From Baylisascaris procyonis (Eukaryota > Nematoda > Chromadorea > Rhabditida > Ascarididae), in assembly GCA_037389465.1 (NCBI GenBank), contig JAZARR010000074.1:5394001-5458000 (forward strand): 64,000 nucleotides of DNA, given 5' to 3'. The notes under the pieces were generated by a model that saw only the letters and a program-made list of their open reading frames with translations, did no database searches and was not told the DNA's origin. The translations under genes were made by a program, and so were the position numbers. Shown in pieces: positions 43,316-55,129 of this stretch (its first letter is position 1; each line of letters begins with the position of its first letter).

Positions 43316-44396
43316 ATGTCACTTCATGATGACGGATTCTTAAAAACGCACATTAGTAGCCATTTTTACCGATTCAGCAGAATGAGAGTAACAAGAAACT
43401 AAAAAAAAAACTAATGAACGAAAAGTTAGCAATAGTGGTCCAGCTATTCAATATATGAAAGCAGTGCCATTGAATTGTCATGAATCTATAAGGTAGAAAG
43501 TGCAAAAAACGGAGGAATAAACTTGCATTCGGCTTAAGCATATTCATGGAAAATGCTTTATTTGTTAGATCAAAATAACACAGATCTTTGTACAATATGT
43601 TGGGAATTTCTAGAGCATTCTTATATGGGTAAAGTGGTCTAGCTGAAGCTATTGTTCTTTACAATCAAAGATTCCCATTACTTGCAGTCAAACCAATCTG
43701 TAGACAAACAATTACTACTGTATATTTTTCTAACATGAAGCGAGTAGGAAAAATTGGCATACATTTTTACTAAATTCACTCAAATTTTTTTAAAAAAAAT
43801 GCAAGTTTTAAGAATGCTTTCAACAAAGTATGCGATAAAAGCCCTGCTCAAAGTAGACTGATTGGCGCTGCGTTCGTGTTTCATTTCCGCTAAGGAACAC
43901 GTTTTGCAGTGATGCATGAAATATGAGACGCTGAACTTGTGCTCCTCTATCATATAACGAGCAGTCTATAAAAACCCCTGCACGCAAAAGCGTTAGATGG
44001 TTTGTGCAAAAGGTGCTGTGGAAAGGGTGCCAAATATTAACGCATCTCTTCTGAAATGATGCATTTCCTTATAAGTTTCTGCAAATAAGGCAAACAAACA
44101 ATACCATTTGGGGTACATACTTCAATTTAATCAACCTCGACCACGCATCAGTGAAAAATTCAAAAAGAAGTGCAAGGAACTATTACAATAAATTCATTGA
44201 GCTTATATCTAAAAAAAAAAAACGAATAAATTCTATGTGAAATAGCAATGACCGTATTTTCAATAAAGAGAAGTAATATCGATGTACAATCTGTGCGCAA
44301 ATGTGAGTTTAGATAAGAGAAAATTAGCTGAGGGAAGAAGAAGATAAGAAAAAATGAAGTGGAAAAGGTAAAAAGCTTATCGAAAACGACGAGTCA

Positions 44397-45029
44397 ATGC
44401 CTTTGGCATTTTTCGATACTCAATTCGATCGCAGACGAAATCTCATCAACAAGGAACAACTAAAAATGGAGCATGCAATAAAGCTTATGAGTACAAAATT
44501 CGCTTCATTAAAAATCGATGAGTAAGACATCCTTGATGAAAAGCAGAAGTTGAAAATTAGCTTCTATGATAGTTTACTTCATGTTCTACGAGCCGATGTG
44601 AATAATTGCAGAGTTCATTCCATAAAATTTTGATTAGAAAAGTCGTTCTCATTTTATGATTTATTTTGTCATCGCCTCTGAGAGAACCCAGAATCCTTTG
44701 AAAGTGCCGGATCATTTCTTGTGATTGAAAAGGCGATATTTGACAAAGACTGCATGACAAAATTTTCGCTGAAACTGTACACCGACCGAATATTCAGCAT
44801 CATAGAGGTATGTGTGATTGCAGCAAATCGAAACGGCTGGTGGTCATATATCATCAGTACATATTCGAAAACAAAACAAACTGGAAAAACCAAAATACAT
44901 TGAAAGTAAACGTAGAGAAAACTGGAAAAATGTATTTTTACGTGTCGGCGATGCGAAATGGTGTCAGAGGCATTGAAAAAATGTGACGAAGTGACAGACG
45001 ATGAAAAGTTGCCGCATGATATAAGCTGA
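44397..45029 (+). CDS. candidate three-exon gene, novel charged protein with a C-terminal CxxC
   Basis: Exon a (44397-44521) starts at ATG (MPLAFFDTQFDRRRN) and ends at a strong GTAAGA donor in phase 2; its frame is also open upstream, with more Lys/Glu-rich sequence. Exon b (44705-44807; AGSFLVIEKAIFDKDC onward) ends at an excellent GAG/GTATGT donor in phase 0. Exon c may start at 44916 (RKLEKCIFTCRRCEMVSEAL to a TGA at 45029), or at 44858 (YIFENKTNW onward) in another frame. The model with 44916 gives 113 residues. The two strong plus-strand donors and sustained charged, coding-like composition make a real gene likely. No family is recognised; CxxC in exon c could bind metal. Exon b's acceptor (TTTGAAAG) is the weakest point. 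Confidence 0.42.
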
Positions 45030-45099
45030 TATTCGAAAAAATAGTAACGAAAAAGTCGAACAACGATCGAGAGCCTATGTATATTGGTATTTTCTTACG

Positions 45100-46900
45100 G
45101 ATGGATGCTCAAGGAACGGGTAGGTTTTTTTTTTGTAGGCAAGTAAGTAGACAAAAGCAGATAGAAGCTCCACAGACTTCCACAAGAATTCGAACAAAAG
45201 CCCTTCGAAGAAATCAATTCAAAGCTGAATAAACAAAGGTGTGAAGTTTATAAGGTGTCGGTCAATAGTGCACAAAAAAAAAAGCTTAAAGTTCGTCTAT
45301 TACTGCAATTAGCACAACACCCAAGAAATGCATCCTAAATGAAATCCAGCTTCTCAGAAATCGTTTCAATGTTGGTTCTTTGTGAGATTAATTTAGTTAA
45401 ACTGAATCGGCTAAAGTTCGACTTAAATAAATCATTCAGGAAATCCTATTCATAACAATTTTAGCCAGCTCACTTTCCCTAAATGCTGGCAGTTTCCGCT
45501 TGTGAGCAATCATATGACATTTGCGATTGTTTGCTGTTTACATGGCAACGACACCTCATGCTAGAGGAATTTATGATATCACTAATGCAATTGAACGAAT
45601 GTTTTTTTCTTTTTTTTTTTTAAGAAATTGCTTATACCCATTGATGTATTGCCGCATATATAGCATTTGTTCAGTGAAGATAATTCTTTCAAGTGGCTAA
45701 AATCTAAATAAACGTTTACCTTTCTTGAACGGTTTCAACTGCTATGGTAACCTGCATGATTTCGCTCGTCTTTATTAAATTTTTAACAGATCGTTTTTTT
45801 TTTTCGTTGTCATTTTCCAAATAATGCCACAATTACCAACGTTACTACTTGTCTGCAACGTGAGATCAATTAGAACTAAGAGATCATTTATTTTGCAATT
45901 ATCCTATGTAGTCCACCAATGTTTACTTAGAATGAAAATCAAGTGAGAGGAAAATCCCACTTGTAGATGCAAAATAAAATCAAAGACTATAAGTGGTTAT
46001 TGAAATATATTAAGTTTTTGAAAACTCAGCAATGCAACAATATAAGAATCGAAATTTGCCAATTTTCCATTGATCTTTTTCAGAAATTTCAGCTATTGAT
46101 TCTCATATTGGTTAGAATGTCGGTGATTTCGTTATGCTATTAAAATTCAAAAAGAAAAGAAAAACGATGACCTTTCGTTGAGGATCGTTGAAATTTTTTT
46201 CAATCGCTGCACAAGACAAAATTGTTGAGCGTTTGTACAAATAATGAGCTGCTTGAACGAAATTTAACACAGAAATGCCAATAATGAACGTGAGATTGCT
46301 TCATGTAGATTCACTTGTAAATGCTCAATATTTTTATAGGGGGGGGGGGCATGGACTACGTCCCTTACATAATTACGGCTACCTACTATTATTGTTAGAG
46401 AGGGTAAATGAATAAAAATGAATGCGGAAAAAGGCAAGGCACTATGTGTTTGTTGAATGTTTCAACAAACGAAATCCTATCGACTTGCTTTTGCAGTAAG
46501 CAAATGAGGCAACTGGATTAGAAATGAAGTGAACAAATTGGACAGCAAACATCGACAACGGAAACGCTCTGAAGAATCGCCTTGTTGTTTCGATTGAGAA
46601 GGACTAAACCGGCTTTTCGTTTTTGCATCGTATTAATTAGTAAAGTTTGACGAGGATTTTAAGCTTCATATCTCCGAAGGAAGAATTAATTCGCATTGCT
46701 TGAGATCACTGAAGCATATAACTACATTTTCCGCTCGTGGAACAATTAGATATTAATGAACTCTATTTTAAAACGCTCTATGCGCATAAAAACAATGTAA
46801 GAAATGAGAATTTTAATAAGCAAAAAATATTTCGGCATATACTGGCAATCAATAAAACGTTAGCTGTGCCACGGTTCATTATCAAAAATATCGACACACA
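45100..46900. other. gene-poor interval
   Basis: No supported gene. Contains poly-T tracts and a ten-G run near 46340. A frame near 46737 is open but lacks a start or acceptor. Confidence 0.5.
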
Positions 46901-46949
46901 TCATAAGAGCAATTCCGATGCAAGTATACGGAGTTAAGACGAAGTGAGT

Positions 46950-47159
46950 ATGTTGAATTCCCAACTGTTTGATACCTTCTATCGTTTACTAAATCATATC
47001 CCGGAGGAGTGCATCTACCACATCGCTGCTTATGTGGTGTTTCTTCTCGCAATAGTTTATAATGAATTAGCCGTTATATTTTTCGCCAGAGACTTTCAAA
47101 GCGGAGAGCGTTTATTCTATTTTCACTACACGACGAGTAGAAAGCATTTTTACCGCTAA
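46950..47159 (+). CDS. hypothetical small membrane protein, 69 aa
   Basis: ATG (MLNSQLFDTFYRLLNHIPEE) to TAA. A central hydrophobic segment (HIAAYVVFLLAIVYNELAVI) could span a membrane, followed by a Tyr/Phe/Arg-rich tail. No family is recognised, and the length is near chance. Confidence 0.3.
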   Translation: MLNSQLFDTFYRLLNHIPEECIYHIAAYVVFLLAIVYNELAVIFFARDFQSGERLFYFHYTTSRKHFYR

Positions 47160-48599
47160 GCGTCCCGGTCGAATATTCAGAAAATTGATTTAGATTTATA
47201 GAAAGTGCTACTTTTAGAACACGCTCCTTTTTTTTTTAAGATGAAATTCTCAGTGTAACATTTCACCTGCCGGCTGAAGTAACAGACTCGAAACAAACCT
47301 ATATTATACGCCATACTATCAACGTGCCGTATTGCGCAATTCAGGTTGACGCAGGCTTCATAATGCCAACATCCGATTTACATAGGATTCTTCCTCCTCC
47401 CTCCCCCCCCCCCCCAAATTGCTTCTTACGATTATATGATCAAGCCGACGATCCGCTTACCACCAGCGCTACTCATTCTTGGGGCCAACTGTCCCTTCTT
47501 TCCTTTCAAATATTTTAATTTTCAATTGTTTTCGACCTTATTTTAATTGAATTTTTTTCACTGAATTTTCAACTGAATTTTTTAACTGTTAAGCCTTTTT
47601 CTGAGTGCTATTTCTCTTGCTGCACTGAATTTGTGTTCGATCTATCATTTTGCATGCATTAAAGAGTGCAGCTTTACTCATTAGCACAACTGTACAGGCA
47701 CTGAAATATAACGCCTTACTGAATGCGGATTACGTGATATGAATTATTGAGCATTTCATGAAATTACAATCGCATTTGGCTTCCGCATAATTGAGGAATG
47801 CCAGTTAGAAATAATTCATTAGGTTAATCCACAATATCTTTTAATTAGTCATCGTTCTATATATGGATTCACTCATAAATGCCAGTAATAGACTCGACTA
47901 TCAGAATGTGTTTGTTGTAGACAAAATAAATCATATCAAAGATTCGCTTTAGATATCAACTTGCCACTAAAAATTACTAAAGTTTATTTAACTTGCTGTT
48001 TTTTTTTTCTTTTTGCAAATTGTATATGCAAGAATCACTCGCAAAGCAAACCCGTTTCATTACACCTATATTCCCGTCAACTCATTCCTTTAATTATCCA
48101 TTTAGAAGATCTATGCAATCCATACAGTCAACATGCACTCATTAATACAACCACTAACAAACTGACTGCGTAGATGGGAGCAGAGAAAGCAGCTTTCATT
48201 GGAAAATATATAAGCTCGCACAGAGGAAATCCTTGTTGAGGGCGAAAACGAACGATTCGCACTAGCATTGAACTATGACCCTAACAGCAAGTTAAATTGT
48301 AATACAACCTGGGAAACTTTGCAGGACACAAAAGATCACTTTCACATATCGGCAAACATTAATGCAGAGACTTTCAGCGCAATACACAAAAATCCTATTG
48401 TATGTGGTACGCGTAAAACGAAATATTGCCAGATCGCATTCATCCAATATACTACGACACACAAAAAACGCACCTCATTCAAAGAGAGAAGAAAAGTGAT
48501 AAAATCCAACCGCTCGAAACCGATCCACGCACAACCACTGACAAAGTTTCTCCTTTATGGCACCATTTTAATGAGCTTATGCAATATAGCAATGTACAA

Positions 48600-48930
48600 G
48601 TCACCTACACACACACAACATATATACATATATACACGTATATACTGTCCTTCCCTCTCCCCCACGCGCACACACAGCGCACACGCCGCACCCTCCCATA
48701 CACATGCCAAACGGAATTTATACCCCACAAACTAAACAAACCACACACGGCGCCTCACATGCACCACGCATACCGCACTCCCACATACGCGCGCCAAACG
48801 GAATCTATACCGCACACAAGCTGAAAGAGACCACACACGGAAAAGCACACCTCTCCCTCTCGACCACACACCACAAACACCCCAAACGAAATCGAACCTC
48901 CTCCCTTCTTCACATGTATACTTACCTCCC
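48600..48930. repeat. CA-rich low-complexity block with an 87-bp degenerate repeat
   Basis: CACA-rich DNA in which GCCAAACGGAAT...TATACC...CCACACACGG recurs at 48706-48750 and 48793-48840 (87-bp offset), with a weaker third GCCAAACG-like piece near 48880. Long frames through it (His/Thr/Pro-rich on plus, Val/Cys-rich on minus) are products of the repeat and are not called. Confidence 0.8.
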
Positions 48931-49822
48931 CTCCAATGCGTAACCGACTGCTCCGTGCTATGCTATGTACAACTTCTCGTGCACTCCCATAAGAGAATGT
49001 ACATTCAAGATACATTGATAAAGACCTAAATACAACCAAGAAAGAGACACACAAATAACACGTACAGCGTATGGAAAAAAAGGAAAGATACAAAACTATG
49101 AGGAATATGGGTAGCAACTGTGTGAAGCAAACGTTCAATTTAGACATATACAACGAATCATCCGATGCTCTCTTCTTATTTCATAATTAACAGCAGGATT
49201 TTAAAAGCGAATTTTAGTCAACAATATAGGTTGCAAAATTTTTCAAAAATTAGGAAGCAGTAGCACATTCGTGTGTTGTCCATCTTTCTATAGCACTATA
49301 ACGCATGAATAATAAATTATATAAATGCGCAATATATCCGATACAGCATTTGCAATCTTGTATGATCACATCAGATAAGAGTACCATCATCAATCGTTAA
49401 AAATACGAGTGGTTTTAAATCCCACAGGTATCCCACTTGTTCTATCCGACCTTTTCGACAACAAGTAATCATTCATACATGACTAATCACAGAAGACTTT
49501 CATCGTTTAGAAAAAAAAATTTACATATAAGGACTAGACATCTTCGCATATGAAAATCTATTTCGATTGCGAGTTTTCCACAGATACAAATGGTGCGAAG
49601 CGTGACGCCAACCTAGTTCAAATTTTCACAATGTGCCAAAATCTTTTCTGAGTTTTTTGCTGCTGAAATTATTTGCATTAAGAATAGATTGAGCATAAAT
49701 ATGAAAATTTAGATTGAGTATAAACACAGAAATGTTATATAACTCCAATAACTCAAATGACAATGAAATACGAGCTGAATAGAAAAAAGTAAAAAAAAAA
49801 ACGGCAACACTTGCACTGGGTA

Positions 49823-50086
49823 ATGAATACACAGAGGAATGCATTATGCAGTGAAAATTTGCATTCACTCGATAACTCCCTCGAGTTTTCTATCAACTCA
49901 CTTCAACACATTTCGTTCATGTACCCATCCTTCTTACTCGAATCGCGTTACGACAATGAGACGAAAATATGTTTCCTCAACATTTTCATTACGATACTCT
50001 TTATTCCGCATGACATTCTGCGTCATTATGCAATGCAAACCAACCTAGAGCAACATGAGACACAAAACCGAGTTATTAGGCAATAA
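49823..50086 (+). CDS. hypothetical protein, 87 aa, one hydrophobic segment
   Basis: ATG (MNTQRNALCSENLHSLDNSL) to TAA. A polar first half is followed by a possible membrane segment (ICFLNIFITILFIPHDIL) and a polar tail. Composition is moderately coding-like. No family or splice evidence. Confidence 0.28.
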   Translation: MNTQRNALCSENLHSLDNSLEFSINSLQHISFMYPSFLLESRYDNETKICFLNIFITILFIPHDILRHYAMQTNLEQHETQNRVIRQ

Positions 50087-50387
50087 GTCGCTCATTAAAC
50101 CTTACATGGTCTATGGCGCACGCAAACAATTGTGTCGATTATAAAATCGTCAAATTGCTGTTAAATATTTCGAAATATTCCAGCATTAATATCTAAAGGT
50201 TGAAGGATAATAGAAGTGAAGGTTCGATTAGACCTGGATTGCAAATAGCGAGGAAAACCGATCTATAAGACAAGTCTGAAGAAGTGTTCACATTTTTTCT
50301 TTGCAAAAATTTTCAAATGAAATATCACCTGTTTTGCAAAGCGTCTACACATCACTGGATGATGTTTAATTGCGGCTTCGCATAAAG

Positions 50388-50534
50388 AGAAGAAGGATCG
50401 AATTTTTAATCAATTGTGTGCGGCATTTACGATGCAAAACGATAAAAATTCCAATCTTGCACTTAAAGACGTACGAAATTGCACAACGTTCACGCACAAC
50501 TCAACCACAGATATCAGCAACAGTGAGCTGTAGC
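50388..50534 (+). CDS. possible exon, unknown
   Basis: A frame opening after CATAAAG reads KKDRIFNQLCAAFTMQNDKN, then a Thr/Asn-rich stretch to TAG at about 50534, with a GTGAGC donor possible just before. It would be in phase with the acceptor at 52965. It is preferred over an overlapping Arg-rich frame in another phase that has no start. Confidence 0.25.
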
Positions 50535-50711
50535 GAACAAATGACTGCAATAAGCAAATTATGCGTAAAGCATCCAAAAAAATTGTCGAAATCTACAGAA
50601 TAAAATAATGTGAGAACAGACGAAAAAGTACACAGAGCTAAATTCAGTTTAAAGTCGAAAAATTATGCGAAAATGAATTGAATTTAAAATGGAATTTCAT
50701 CTAAAATTTAG

Positions 50712-50963
50712 ATGGCTCGTAGTTTTTACTCTCAGTCATCAGATGGCAACGACTGTTATGCATTCAAGCGGTGTGATGGCATAGCAAGCATCGTAAAGAG
50801 TCATGAAGTCAAATGCCCTTTTTCACGCAGGTCAATTCACTCATCTCCGAACCATCATGCTGCGCTCTTGAAGCGCGCCTACTCGCACTTCTTTCTTATC
50901 TCTTTTTTTAATGCGTTGGCAAGATTCAAAAGCTTTTGGCGTCATATATCCAGCGAATTCTGA
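50712..50963 (+). CDS. hypothetical protein, 83 aa
   Basis: ATG directly after AAAATTTAG, an acceptor-like context that could receive a spliced leader, to TGA. The product starts MARSFYSQSSDGNDCYAFKR, with three Cys in the first half, then a basic, aromatic, hydrophobic second half. Base composition is more even than the flanks. No family is recognised. Confidence 0.38.
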   Translation: MARSFYSQSSDGNDCYAFKRCDGIASIVKSHEVKCPFSRRSIHSSPNHHAALLKRAYSHFFLISFFNALARFKSFWRHISSEF

Positions 50964-52965
50964 ATCCATAATAGGTTTTAGGTGCAGCATTTTCTACTAA
51001 CCATAAACATTTAAGTGGTTAGTAAGTCAAATTTAAGGTGATAGGGGAACGGCATCATATTATTACTTACTGTAATAATATTGGCCTTAAGTATCAAAAT
51101 GAGCCGTAACTCTGCATTCAATATTTGACTGTAATCTTTTCTTCCGTAGGCTTATTTCTCAGCTTGAAACATATTTTATTGCGTTTCATAGATGATTTAT
51201 CTATTATAGAAACCTAAAAGTCTCGAGTTTCTTTCCTCCATATCCTCTCGGATTTTCAGATGATAAGAAATAGAAAGAAGCTCAATAGAATCGACGAAAT
51301 ATATAAAAAGCAATGAATAAATGAATGAATTCGAATCAAATGAGGCAGTAAAACAAGCTTGCATGGAATGAACTCTAGGACACAAATATCGCGCAACATG
51401 TATAAAATTTATTTAACTCAGATGAAAGGAAAAATAATTCTGCTGGCTTTATAGTCAATGGTGTGATAGTGTGCAAAATTCTACTGATGCCATGCATCAA
51501 CCGCTTTCGAATAACGTTTCGACAGTGATGATCGCAAAGACAGCATAAATGTGTAACAGTAGCGGATGTTAAATGGTGGATACAGGTAGACTGCATGAAA
51601 CCTAAGTTGCATTCCCCGTCATAGCAACATATCGCGTACAAGATTACCTGAAATATAGTAAGAAGCAACTATGGAAGCGTTTCGCGAGTCCGGAAGAGAT
51701 AGGTAGGCTAATGGGCTGTAAGCAGCGTGCGTGGAGTATGGAGAACGGAGGCATATAGAGAGTGCGCCGCCAAATAAAAAAAGCGCAAAGGATTGAAGGC
51801 GTCCCCATGATGTTGCCCCTGGTGTCGGCCGTGATTCGCGCATTATCGAGATAAAAACGAAAGTAATCGAGATAAAAACGAATCAATTCATTTGTACACT
51901 ACGATCAACAAGCAGAAACAATTTTGATTGTTGAAATTTCATTACACATAAAATATTAATTGAAATAGCGAAAATTCGATGAAAACAGTAATAAATCGTT
52001 TCGAAAATATCAAATCTATGATGATTTTACCGATTTTTACGAAGATTCTCAGAAAAGGCGAAGTGTCAACGAGGAGAATTAAGATAGCGGTGAAACATTG
52101 AACGGTTTTCATTCTAGTAATTGATTTGCTGTACAAGCGAGTGCATTTCAAAAGAATATTGGAAATACGCGGAAGTTACTGAATATCTATCGACTCTTCA
52201 AGTGAAATTCATGCCAAGTAGGCTATAGCACAAAGCATGAGCATATACCCCTTTCGCCTTTCTCGTATTCTCGCCTTTAACATCACTCAATTAAGGTAAT
52301 ATTAAGGTCAACTAATGCAACAGTTAAGGTTCCGAAAATTCTGAATTAAATAATGCTGAACCCGGAACATGTCACTGGTAATGACCGAAAACATATAGTC
52401 TTAACAACAATGTAATGAACTTTCAAAAACTATAACGCTTTCTGAAAGAGAAGTTGTTGCAAAGCAAATTAAATGTATGCAGAATAATTTTATCTAAATA
52501 AACAAAGCTCGAAAGCCCCGGCGGAAGGTCGAAAAGTGAACCTAATCGTAGAATTAACACTGCGCTGTACGTTCATATCTCTCAAAGGACAGCTTGCTGC
52601 AGTGTGTAAACGGTAAGAAGGAGACTGTCTCAAGCATTTTAATGATCTACTACTCTGTGGTAACTGTTTCCCTCAAGTGAGCGCAATTCTCCCGCTTTCA
52701 GAAGGATCCTTATTGCTGGTATTTGCTTAGTTTTTGAATGTGCAATGCTTTTTTGCAGGAAAAATTTGGTCCGCAAATTATAAAAGCGATGATTGCAAAC
52801 GAACTGCATAATTTCTCAATTCGTTTATTTCTTCTAAATTGGGCATCCATGTTGGGGGAAATTCTTTTTTTGCACAAACAGCCAGTTGTATTCATCTAAT
52901 ATCAATAATATCAATAATATCAATTGAATGTAAATGTAGTGGTGAGGTAATAAACATTTCTTCAG

Positions 52966-53051
52966 CACACTACGACGAATATATGAATTTCTTCGATCAG
53001 CCAATATATACAAAGCACTCGAATAGAGAGGCGAAACCGACAAACTTTTAA
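52966..53051 (+). CDS. probable terminal exon, unknown protein
   Basis: Begins after a strong ACATTTCTTCAG acceptor and reads HYDEYMNFFDQPIYTKHSNR and a few more residues to TAA. It needs an upstream exon ending in phase 1. Charged, Tyr-rich sequence of coding character; no domain. Confidence 0.33.
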
Positions 53052-53953
53052 TGCAGTTGATCCTTCAATCGCATTCATTTTGCCCTCTTGAGCATTGCTT
53101 TTTTCCTCAGCTTTAACCTGTTCTATCTTTTTCTTATTGACGATTCACATTAATAAATCGTATTCGTTGACATCGCTAGAGCATCGCACAATATTGTTTG
53201 CTTTGGCCCCTTTAGAGCTTCTTTTTTTGCGTAATGAGTGCAATAAATTTATATGATGGAACGCTTTAACATTTGCAAGCGACCATAAGAAAAGCTGCAT
53301 CTATAGCTATGACCGCAATTTGAGAACAACGGTGAAAATTTGTTTAAGAGTTGATTAATACATCGTGGAGCGTAAAAATGGATCAGCCTACATGATCGTC
53401 CTGCTACGATATTCCAAGGAAATCTGCGAGTATCGAACAGCCAGTATAGCCACTTTGCGGCGTCGTTTCGACCATATTGCCAGAAAGTTTTTTTCCTTAT
53501 CAAAATTCCATCATTTACTATACGCTGTCGTCGTTTTCTCGTTGCGTCAAAAAACTTTCACATATGGATTAGCTTAATGTAGATGATTGTTAGCACATGG
53601 TATCATTAAATCCCGCAAATAATTCCTACACTTCAGACGGATTATTACACTCGAAAATTGTGATGGATAAACATTTAGGCATAGAATGGCTATTTAAAGT
53701 GGATAAACATTTGCATTCAGACAAATTCAGGACCATTAGCATAGAAAATGAGCCATAAACTCTAACTTATTTCATCCTTTTTTTTGCAAACACAATTTCC
53801 TCTCCTTTCACATCCACTCTACTGAGGATGTCATAAAAGACGAGCCGTCCGTTTAACCAAAAAAAGTGCAAAGAACAGTGAAAAGTATTCTTTTAGATCA
53901 AGAATTGAATAAGCACCGTTCACATATTCAGCGTGAAATACGACTGCACCATC

Positions 53954-53990
53954 TCTCTTAGAAGCATTGCATATGAACACTTCTAAGAGA
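53954..53990. repeat. 11-bp inverted repeat at the left edge of the 54-kb tandem repeat
   Basis: TCTCTTAGAAG at 53954-53964 and its exact complement CTTCTAAGAGA at 53980-53990, with a 15-base spacer, ending 6 bases before the first repeat copy. It could be the terminal structure of the repeated element. Confidence 0.5.
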
Positions 53991-53996
53991 AATAGA

Positions 53997-55121
53997 ACAA
54001 GCTACACGTCGTTTAATAGAGCTTTAAAAGTTGTATTGACGGAAGCAAGCCGCAGCTCGATAGGCCTAACGATTGCCGAGAAAAAACTCCGAAATATTAA
54101 ACACGATACATTTCTATAGAACTATAGCATTCGCGCACCTCTAATTCTTCTATTTTCATATGAAACAGCAAACAGTGGATATATCCGTGATCAGCTCATC
54201 GAGTTCTATCGTTTCGTACTAAACTCATCTGAATCGGAGAGAAAAATATTTCTTCAGATTTTTCCTGTGCTACCCCCTTACGATCGAAAAATTCCGATCT
54301 TTGGGATTTTTTTTCTCGGCTGCTATTCGCCCGTGGGCGGTCACCTGTATATCGTTCAAGAGGGCTGGCCGAGTAGACCACAAATCGAGGGACCGCTTTT
54401 GCCTATATCAAATATCGGCCAAGAGCCAGAACCCCGTATTTTGCAAAAATCGATATTTCAGAAATTCTGGCGGGTCGCTTCGGTTTTCAACCCTACTCTC
54501 GAAATATAACAAGCTACACGTCATTTGATAGAGCTTTAAAAGATGTGTTGAGGGAAGCAAGGCGCAGTTCCATAGGCCTAACAATTGCCGAGAAAAAAAC
54601 CCCGAAATATCAATTACAGTACATTTGCATAAAAATACAATGTTCGTACACCTATAATTTCCTTTTTTTCATAGTAAGCAGCACACAATGGACATATTCG
54701 TGATCAGCTCATCGAGTTCTATCGTTTCATGCTAAATTCATCAAAATCGGGGAGAAAAAATATTTTTCAAATTTTCCCTGTACTACCCTTACGATCGAAA
54801 AATTCCGATTTTTGGGGTTTTTTTTCTCGGCTGCTATTCGCCCAAGGGCGGTCACCTGTATATCGTTCAAGAGGTCTCGCCGAGTAGACCACAAATCGAG
54901 GGACCGCTTTTGCCTATATCAAATATCGGCCGAGAACCGGAACCCCCTATGTTGCAAAAATCGATATTTCAGGAATTCTGGCGGGTCGATTCGGTTTTCA
55001 ACCTTCCTCTCATAATATAAAAAGTTATATGTCGTTTAATAGAGCTTTAAAAGTTGTGTTGACAAAAGCAAGCCGCAGCTCCATAGGTCTAACCGTTGAC
55101 GAGAAAAAGTTCCGAAATATC
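53997..55121. repeat. tandem repeat, period 511-512 bp, two full copies and a partial third
   Basis: Copy 1 starts at 53997, copy 2 at about 54509, and a truncated copy 3 at about 55020-55121 (matching the first 100 bp). Shared landmarks: CTACACGTC, TTTAATAGAGCTTTAAAAG, GATCAGCTCATCGAGTTC, CGGTCACCTGTATATCG and CAAATCGAGGGACCGC. Copies differ by scattered substitutions and one-base indels. The same short frame appears in copies 1 and 2 and is interrupted elsewhere, so it is not treated as a gene. Probably a dispersed or satellite repeat locally duplicated. Confidence 0.93.
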
Positions 55122-55129
55122 AAAAAACT

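Noticed and set aside
48268..49153. Frames of 132-155 codons on both strands
   Set aside because: They translate the CA-rich low-complexity block; composition is His/Thr/Pro on one strand and Val/Cys/Ser on the other.
54267..55015. Repeated 67-80 codon frames with similar proteins in both repeat copies
   Set aside because: They are the same repeat unit read twice. The start region contains a variable poly-T run, and there is no splice or domain support.
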